Source: Coriobacteriia bacterium
GTDB lineage: Bacteria; Actinomycetota; Coriobacteriia; Anaerosomatales; JAUVQN01
Length of the DNA: 12,712 nucleotides
NCBI GenBank assembly: GCA_030598125.1
Contig: JAUVQN010000015.1
Coordinates: forward strand, 1-12,712
Direction of reading: 5' to 3'
The notes beneath the pieces were generated by a model. That model was not told where the DNA came from, did not search any database, and saw only the letters and a list, made by a program, of their open reading frames with translations. Position numbers and translations under genes: made by a program. Shown piece by piece: positions 8,136 to 12,712 of the stretch (its first letter is position 1; every line of letters begins with the position of its first letter).

Positions 8136-9080
8136 ATGTCACGCACAGGCGACGATGCGAGCGGCGGGACCCGCCGAGGGATCGCATGGCTCGTGCTGGG
8201 GTCCGTCCTTCTCGCCGCGACGGCGGCGGGCTGCACGAGCGGCTCCGACGACTCAGGTCCCGTGAGCGACAGCGACGTGCTCTACCCCGTGGTCGTGGAC
8301 GGTCTGACCGGCTACATCGAAGCCGACGGCGAGATGGTCATCGACCCGCAGTTCCATGTCGGTCTCGTCCTGTGGGAGGGGCTCGCGCCCGTGCAGGAGG
8401 AGGCGGGCGGCAAGTGGGGCTACATCGACTCGACCGGCGAGTACGCGATCGAGCCGGAGTTCGATGACGTCTACAACTTCAGCGAGAGCCGGGCGCGCGT
8501 CGTCGTGGACGACCTGTTCGGCTACATCGACACGACCGGCGAGTGGGTCGTCGAACCGCAGTTCGCCAACGCCTCGGGCTTCCACGAGGGCCTCGCGGTG
8601 GCCCAGCCGGAGGCCGGCGGTCCGGTCGGCTACATCGACGAGGACGGCGAGTGGGCACTGGAGCCGACCCTGACGCTGGCAGGCGACTTCGGCCAGGATA
8701 TGGCGCCGAGTCTGGGCGAAGAGGCCTTCGGCTACATGGACGACACGGGTGAGTGGGTCATCGAACCCCAGTACGAGTCGGCGTTCGAGTTCACCGACGA
8801 CGGGCTCGCGATGTTCACCGAGGGCGAGCTCTTCGGCTTCCTGGAGACCGACGGTGAGGTCGCTATCGAGCCGCAGTGGCAGTGGGCGTCGTCGTTCGCG
8901 GACGGGCTCGCACCGGCGCAGGCGGACGACGGCAGCTTCGGCTACATCGACACGACCGGCGAATGGGCGATCGATCCGGAGTATGAAGACGCCGGCAAGT
9001 TCATCGGCGGTCGTGCGCCGGTCTACCTCGGCGGCGAGGAGTGGTGGATCGACACGAACGGCGAGGTCGTCTGGCCGTAG
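8136..9080 (+). CDS. WG-repeat lipoprotein
   Basis: 314 residues. A basic N-region (TRRG) and hydrophobic stretch lead to the lipobox TAAGC with the lipidated Cys at residue 33. The mature protein should therefore be anchored on the outer face of the membrane. After a Ser/Asp/Gly linker it consists almost entirely of WG beta-repeats (residues 59-314): seven full units of 34-36 residues with core GYIDTTGEWxxEPQF, plus a terminal half unit WIDTNGEVVWP. The repeat part is strongly acidic. ATG 8136 follows GGAGG (8127-8131) at 4 bases. An in-frame ATG at 8106 has no Shine-Dalgarno, though it is close to the predicted transcription start. The gene stands alone, divergent from the tRNAs and convergent with the next lipoprotein. 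WG proteins are common and mostly uncharacterised; a binding role is inferred. Confidence 0.92.
   Translation: MSRTGDDASGGTRRGIAWLVLGSVLLAATAAGCTSGSDDSGPVSDSDVLYPVVVDGLTGYIEADGEMVIDPQFHVGLVLWEGLAPVQEEAGGKWGYIDSTGEYAIEPEFDDVYNFSESRARVVVDDLFGYIDTTGEWVVEPQFANASGFHEGLAVAQPEAGGPVGYIDEDGEWALEPTLTLAGDFGQDMAPSLGEEAFGYMDDTGEWVIEPQYESAFEFTDDGLAMFTEGELFGFLETDGEVAIEPQWQWASSFADGLAPAQADDGSFGYIDTTGEWAIDPEYEDAGKFIGGRAPVYLGGEEWWIDTNGEVVWP
8310..9077 (+). repeat. Seven and a half WG-repeat units in coding DNA
   Basis: The repeat period is about 105 bases (units of 36, 34, 36, 34, 35, 35, 35 and 11 codons). The DNA has diverged between units, but the stretch encoding GYIDTTGE in unit 3 (near 8520) and unit 7 (near 8939) is almost identical, which suggests duplication or conversion. 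Confidence 0.85.
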
Positions 9081-9125
9081 GAGTGAGTCCGTGACGCCGG
9101 GACCGACCGCCCCGCTCGCCTAGCC

Positions 9126-10445
9126 TCAACCGCCCGGACCGCAGCCGCCTCCCGACTCGGTGCCGATGAGTGAGAGCGGACCCTCGCCCGCCTCGAGGTC
9201 GCTCGAGAGGATCATCCTCCGCTCGCCGTCGCCGGTCGTCAGGACCCACAGGGCCTCGGTGCCGATCCCCGGACCCGCCGCGTAGGGTGGCGTCTGTGTG
9301 AGCAGATAGACTGCGTCACCCCCTTCGTTCGTGGTGACGTCGGCGAGTGCGGTGCCTGCTTCGATCTTCTCGGAGACGACCGTCTCGCCGGTAGCCGTGT
9401 CGTACACGACGACGCGGTCCGCACGTCCGAGCGTGAGTTCCGACACCGCCACGCGTCCAACGTCGCCCGAGAAGCAGGCGGCCACGTCGCCATCGGCCAA
9501 GGGGTCGCCGAGGGCGAGCGTGCTCGGAGGTCCGCCGCCGAGCGTGACGAGCGTGGGTTGTGTGCGGGTCGGATCGCCGGGGTCAGGCACGGTCGCGACC
9601 ACGAGCGTGGAGCCGTCCGATGCGACGTCGAGGACGCGGACCGACTCCAACAGCGGTGTGGCGTCCGCGGGGTCTCCCCCCGTACGTTCGTGGCGGTAGA
9701 GGTCTCCGGCGCCCGTCCCGGCGTCCGACGGCACGACGTACAGGAGACTGCTCTCGGTGAGACGGACGAGCTCGGGTCCCCGCTCGGGCTCGAACGGCCC
9801 GATCACCGTGCTCTCGCCCGACGGGCCGGCAAGTGTGATGGACGACCCTTCTTCGAGAAGGGGCGTCCCTTCCGCGTCCTCGGCCACGCTCACGTACGCG
9901 AGATCGTCAGCGGAGCCGCCGCAGACGGCCTGCAGCACCGAGGACGCGATCGTCTCCTCCTGGCCGGTCTCCATGTCGCGGACCCTGAGCTCGGGCAGGT
10001 CCGCGGTCTCCGTGAGGAACGCGATCCGTCCCATGTCGTCCGAGCCCACGACGCCCACACAGTCGCTCGCGACGAACCGCGTGTCGCCCGTGTCGACGTC
10101 GAAGGAGTCGAGCGCCGTGTGCCCATCGTCGTGCGCCAGGTGGAGGATCGAGCCATCCGCCGGCGAGTCCGCGCTGGCGACGTACACCGCCTCGGCATCG
10201 ATCTCCGCCAGGACCTCGGTGGACGCTCCGCCAGGACCACTCGACATCAGAGTCGAGCCTTGGAAGAGGTAGACCAGGTCAGGGGTGCCAGGGCTCGTGG
10301 CGGGCACGCTGTCCGTCGCTGACGTGTCGTTCGCGCTGGCGGCGGCACATCCGGCGAGCATGGAGACGACGGCGAGGGCCAGAGCCGGCGCCGACAGGGC
10401 GACTCGGCGCATCGGCGCGGACCGGCGCGTCCTTCTGCTCCTCAC
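9126..10445 (-). CDS. Secreted lipoprotein with propeller-like repeats, unknown function
   Basis: 439 residues. An Arg-rich N-region, hydrophobic stretch and lipobox LAGC (Cys 33) mark it as an exported lipoprotein. After a Ser/Thr/Pro linker the chain alternates short beta-strand blocks such as SFDVDTGDTRFV, RVRDMETGQEETI and VVYDTATGETVV. These resemble the blades of TolB/YVTN-type beta-propellers, but the repeats are weak. It ends in a Gly-rich tail with a Cys (GGGCGPGG). GTG 10445 is the start: a full GGAGGTGA lies 7 bases upstream and contains the stop codon of the upstream propeller-peptidase gene, so the two are translationally coupled. ATG 10412 would also leave a good signal peptide but lacks such a site. 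It converges with the WG lipoprotein gene (45 bases), with no obvious terminator between. Confidence 0.8.
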   Translation of the reverse strand: MRSRRTRRSAPMRRVALSAPALALAVVSMLAGCAAASANDTSATDSVPATSPGTPDLVYLFQGSTLMSSGPGGASTEVLAEIDAEAVYVASADSPADGSILHLAHDDGHTALDSFDVDTGDTRFVASDCVGVVGSDDMGRIAFLTETADLPELRVRDMETGQEETIASSVLQAVCGGSADDLAYVSVAEDAEGTPLLEEGSSITLAGPSGESTVIGPFEPERGPELVRLTESSLLYVVPSDAGTGAGDLYRHERTGGDPADATPLLESVRVLDVASDGSTLVVATVPDPGDPTRTQPTLVTLGGGPPSTLALGDPLADGDVAACFSGDVGRVAVSELTLGRADRVVVYDTATGETVVSEKIEAGTALADVTTNEGGDAVYLLTQTPPYAAGPGIGTEALWVLTTGDGERRMILSSDLEAGEGPLSLIGTESGGGCGPGG

Positions 10446-10452
10446 GCGTTCG

Positions 10453-10460
10453 TCACCTCC
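10453..10460 (-). promoter_or_regulatory. Full Shine-Dalgarno overlapping a stop codon
   Basis: On the minus strand GGAGGTGA matches the anti-Shine-Dalgarno over eight bases, 7 bases before GTG 10445. Its TGA is the stop of the upstream gene. It fixes the lipoprotein start and indicates coupling of the pair. Confidence 0.8.
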
Positions 10461-12348
10461 ACCAGTTGTTGTACCGGCGGCAGGAGTAGCCTGAGAGACC
10501 GCTCCACGCGCGGACGACGTGCACGACCCGATCGTACCTGTACGAGGTCGTGGACTCGAACACGCGGGCTCCTCCGCTGGTCACGTAGTCCACCATCATC
10601 ACGTGAGAGCCTGGCTTCACGTAGATGTCGCCGAGCCGCTGTAGCAACGTGGTGATCGGGCCCAGGTAGTAGGAGACGCTCGTGTAGCAGAGCGACACCG
10701 TGCTGCGCTTGTAGCCCAGACCCCACAGACGCGTGACGAGTCCGGAGCAGTCAGTACCCGACGTGCACCAGCGCTTCCCGCCGGTACAGTTGATGTCCCC
10801 CGCGTCGTAGTTGCGGGCCATGCGGTCGTTGAACTGGTAGGGGAGGTCCCATCCGCCCCAGCAGTACGGGACCGACTGCCAGTAGCGGTTGTACCTCGTG
10901 ATGTAGCGAGGCTTCGAGTCACCGCAGGAGCGGTAGTAGTCGTACTTGTCGCACCACCAGCGGTTGTTGCAGTACTGCATAGCGCGGTCCCAACCGTCGA
11001 AGCGGTCCCAGATCGCGTACGCCGCCTGCGGTCGCGTGAGACTCGCGAGCCGGCGCGTCGCATCCGCGGTCCAGACCTTCACGCGATCCGCGAGGCTCCG
11101 CGCTTCGGCGAGCACGACGGTCCGGGCGGACGGCGAGGGATGTGCGGCAGACACGACGTCGCTCGAGTCCGCTGTGTCGTCGAGGCGGAGCACTTCCACG
11201 TCCTCGCCGGGGACGAGGGCGTAGACGTCGCCTTCGTCGCTCACGCGGATCGCACGCTCGGGGAAGGTGCGGAACCGCTCGAGCGGGACCTCGGCCGAGC
11301 GGATCGGACGCCCCTTGCGGTCGTACGCCTTCACGAAGGCGCGCATCGCCCAGGGAGCGATCTCCTCCGCCAGCACGTAGGCGTTCTCGCGCCGGTCACT
11401 CCCCACGAAGCGGACCGCGCCGAGCGCGTGCGGACTCTCCACCTCGAGTGCGCCCTTGCGGACGTCTCCCTCGTAGACCTCGATCTCGGCGGCGCGCCAC
11501 GTGTCCCAGTCCTTGGTCGCCGCGTAGCGCCGGGCCGTGCCGCTCGCGCCCACGGCGAAGCGCCGCCGGTCCTCGGGCGCGAGGTCCACGACGTCACCAC
11601 GCCGACGAGTCGGCACCCGTCGTGCGTCGCGTCTCCTGCCCCGCTCCACCAGCGGGACCTCCCACGCGTTCTCGATCTCGAGGAAGAGGGACGGGCCGCC
11701 TCCTCGGGGTGAGGCGTCCTCGACGCGGAGACCGGTGATCGCCTGCTCGGAGAGGTCGGCGGGGATCCCCCAGGCCTCGATAAGGACGCCGCTCGTGTCG
11801 AGGTGGTGCACCAGAGCCGGCTGCAGCGGGAGATCGAGCAGGTAGACGCCCGTCTCCGTCACGCGGATGTCGAGGGGACACAGCACGCCGTTCGGGAAGG
11901 GGATGGCTCGCTCGAACTCCCCCTCCTCGTCCAGGACGAGGAGCTTCGCGTTCACGCCGTCCACGATCCAGAAACGGCCGTCCGGGGCGATGTCGAACGC
12001 GGAAGGACCCCACTCCTCACCCTCTGGCGGCAACTCGATGCCCACCTCGTCGGGGCCGTCGCCGATCTCGAGCGAGGCGACGGTCTCGTGCCGCGCTTCA
12101 TGGGGCGCGGTCGGATCGCGCTGCTCGGGAGCGCCCGACTCCGCGGCGAGCGCGGAGTGCCAGGGGAGGAGGGAGAGCGCGAGGAGGAGTACGAGAGCCT
12201 TGAGTCGAGCGCGCCCACGGACTGACGCGGCCACGCGTGGGGATCCACCGGGCGGCGCCGCGCCTGGTGGCGCACCCCGCAGCCGGTCGGTCCCTTCGCC
12301 GACCTCCGCTCTTCCGAGCCATCCAGATCCGCTGCCATGCTCTCTCAC
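10453..12348 (-). CDS. Secreted beta-propeller / NlpC-P60-like cysteine peptidase
   Basis: 631 residues from GTG 12348. A Gly/Pro-rich N-region precedes a signal sequence (h-region about 49-64, likely cut after SALA). An NHL-like beta-propeller (about 110-430) follows, with blades such as FDIAPDGRFWIVDG and VLDEEGEFERA. The C-terminal 150 residues are an NlpC/P60-type domain: YCWGGWD, catalytic Cys534 in SGTDCSGL and His582 in PGSHVMMV, with FEST where the third polar residue is expected. The domain is rich in Tyr/Trp and has eight further cysteines, suggesting disulfides outside the cell. Such domains usually cut cell-wall peptides. AGGGGGTGA 5 bases before GTG 12348 favours this start over GTG 12357; GTG 12234 would give a shorter signal peptide. 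A 10-bp hairpin abuts the ribosome site. It is first of two coupled genes. Confidence 0.85.
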   Translation of the reverse strand: MREHGSGSGWLGRAEVGEGTDRLRGAPPGAAPPGGSPRVAASVRGRARLKALVLLLALSLLPWHSALAAESGAPEQRDPTAPHEARHETVASLEIGDGPDEVGIELPPEGEEWGPSAFDIAPDGRFWIVDGVNAKLLVLDEEGEFERAIPFPNGVLCPLDIRVTETGVYLLDLPLQPALVHHLDTSGVLIEAWGIPADLSEQAITGLRVEDASPRGGGPSLFLEIENAWEVPLVERGRRRDARRVPTRRRGDVVDLAPEDRRRFAVGASGTARRYAATKDWDTWRAAEIEVYEGDVRKGALEVESPHALGAVRFVGSDRRENAYVLAEEIAPWAMRAFVKAYDRKGRPIRSAEVPLERFRTFPERAIRVSDEGDVYALVPGEDVEVLRLDDTADSSDVVSAAHPSPSARTVVLAEARSLADRVKVWTADATRRLASLTRPQAAYAIWDRFDGWDRAMQYCNNRWWCDKYDYYRSCGDSKPRYITRYNRYWQSVPYCWGGWDLPYQFNDRMARNYDAGDINCTGGKRWCTSGTDCSGLVTRLWGLGYKRSTVSLCYTSVSYYLGPITTLLQRLGDIYVKPGSHVMMVDYVTSGGARVFESTTSYRYDRVVHVVRAWSGLSGYSCRRYNNWWR

Positions 12349-12360
12349 GGCAGTCACCCC

Positions 12361-12389
12361 CTCGTCCGTCGCCTCTCGTGACGGACGAG
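12361..12389 (-). promoter_or_regulatory. Inverted repeat abutting the ribosome-binding site of the propeller-peptidase gene
   Basis: CTCGTCCGTC (12361-12370) and GACGGACGAG (12380-12389) are perfect 10-bp arms with a 9-base spacer. In the minus-strand mRNA the 3' arm runs directly into the G-run of the Shine-Dalgarno, and a U-G and a C-G pair can extend the stem into it. It may limit ribosome access or be an operator. The pairing is seen directly; the function is inferred. Confidence 0.5.
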
Positions 12390-12510
12390 AGCATCCGCCC
12401 CGGCGCCTACCGAGGCCCTAGCGGGTCCTGCCGGGCCGTCCGCTGAGACCGCAGGTGCTCGTGCTCCCACGTCGCGCCCGCCGGCCGGCACAGCGATGAC
12501 TGGAGGCTGC

Positions 12511-12516
12511 TAGACT
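12511..12516 (+). promoter_or_regulatory. Possible -10 box of the right-edge genes
   Basis: TAGACT is a common -10 form in actinobacteria (4 of 6 to TATAAT). A weak GGCACA lies 18 bases upstream. Transcription would begin near 12523, just before the short ORF. The rest of 12390-12542 holds no gene that I can support. Confidence 0.3.
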
Positions 12517-12542
12517 CGGTCTACCGGATGCAGGGGGTCATC

Positions 12543-12641
12543 GTGCGCATCAGGGGTCCGGTCACGCTGCAGCATGACCACATCACCCGGCTCCACCACC
12601 TGGGCGGCACTAGGCCGTGTTCGAGATGCGGATGCGAGTGA
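12543..12641 (+). CDS. Possible 32-residue leader ORF
   Basis: GTG 12543 follows AGGGGGT at 4 bases and encodes a short basic, His-rich peptide ending in a Cys cluster (PCSRCGCE). An in-frame ATG at 12528 would give 37 residues but has no ribosome site. The stop overlaps GTG 12638 of the next frame as GTGA, the same arrangement as two verified-looking junctions in this window. A frame this short can be accidental; treat it as a candidate leader peptide only. Confidence 0.3.
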   Translation: MRIRGPVTLQHDHITRLHHLGGTRPCSRCGCE

Positions 12642-12712
12642 GGTCACATCGGTTGGGAGCCCACTCGGCGGGAGCTCGGGTGGCGTCGACCCTCCTCCTG
12701 CTCGCGGCGGCC
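12638..12712 (+). CDS. Start of a secreted or membrane protein, cut by the window edge
   Basis: Twenty-five codons run open to the edge. From GTG 12638 the translation has a basic N-region (RSHRLGAHSAGARVA) followed by STLLLLAAA, the start of a signal peptide or membrane helix. ATG 12626 and ATG 12632 are alternative in-frame starts, and an in-frame TAG at 12611 limits the frame upstream. No strong Shine-Dalgarno is visible, so GTGA coupling to the short ORF may set the start. The product is unknown. Confidence 0.42.
   Translation, partial: MRSHRLGAHSAGARVASTLLLLAAA

Noticed and set aside
8172..8190. Twin-arginine export motif (TRRGIAW) in the WG lipoprotein
   Set aside because: Only the RR is convincing; the Phe-Leu-Lys part of the Tat motif is missing and a standard lipobox follows.
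12349..12357. GTG 12357 as start of the propeller-peptidase gene
   Set aside because: The only Shine-Dalgarno-like run overlaps this codon; the same run is ideally placed for GTG 12348.

Overview
The window is very G+C-rich (roughly two thirds by eye, with third codon positions almost all G or C) and densely coded. It uses GTG and TTG as well as ATG starts, with clear Shine-Dalgarno sites and actinobacterial-looking -10 boxes (TAGAAT, TAGACT, TACAAT). Both tRNA genes encode their CCA end. Lipoprotein signals and secreted beta-propeller proteins are frequent. This best fits a high-GC Gram-positive, perhaps a deep-branching or anaerobic actinobacterial lineage. The taxonomy is an inference from style, not from a marker search. 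There are no insertion sequences, CRISPR arrays or phage genes.

Left third (1-4346, + strand): the C-terminal two thirds of seryl-tRNA synthetase, then one 789-codon gene that fuses glucose-6-phosphate dehydrogenase to the short form of 6-phosphogluconate dehydrogenase. Next, 15 bases on, comes an alpha/alpha-toroid (squalene-cyclase/prenyltransferase-like) protein of unknown function. The fusion joins the two oxidative steps of the pentose phosphate pathway and skips the lactonase between them.

Middle (4384-8056, - strand): two tRNA genes (Ser-GCT, then Arg-ACG) have promoter-like boxes and GC-only leader hairpins, and a terminator-like hairpin follows tRNA-Arg. Below them lies a tightly coupled run: a LOG/TIGR00725-type Rossmann protein, an SDR-fold protein lacking the catalytic Lys and Ser, and a membrane-anchored PEGA plus YVTN-propeller protein. 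The successive genes share GTGA stop/start overlaps. A 70-residue acidic protein follows; its ribosome-binding site can be locked in a long inverted repeat.

Right third (8095-12712): a WG-repeat lipoprotein on + faces a two-gene - strand operon. That operon encodes a secreted beta-propeller/NlpC-P60-like peptidase followed by a propeller-like lipoprotein, and the stop codon of the first gene lies inside the Shine-Dalgarno of the second. A 10-bp hairpin abuts the ribosome-binding site of the peptidase gene. At the right edge a possible short ORF overlaps, again as GTGA, the start of a signal-peptide-bearing protein cut off by the window.

I see no defence or mobile system. The most notable items are the G6PDH-6PGDH fusion, the propeller-peptidase, the degenerate SDR inside a coupled operon, and the hairpins that appear to cover translation-initiation sites.
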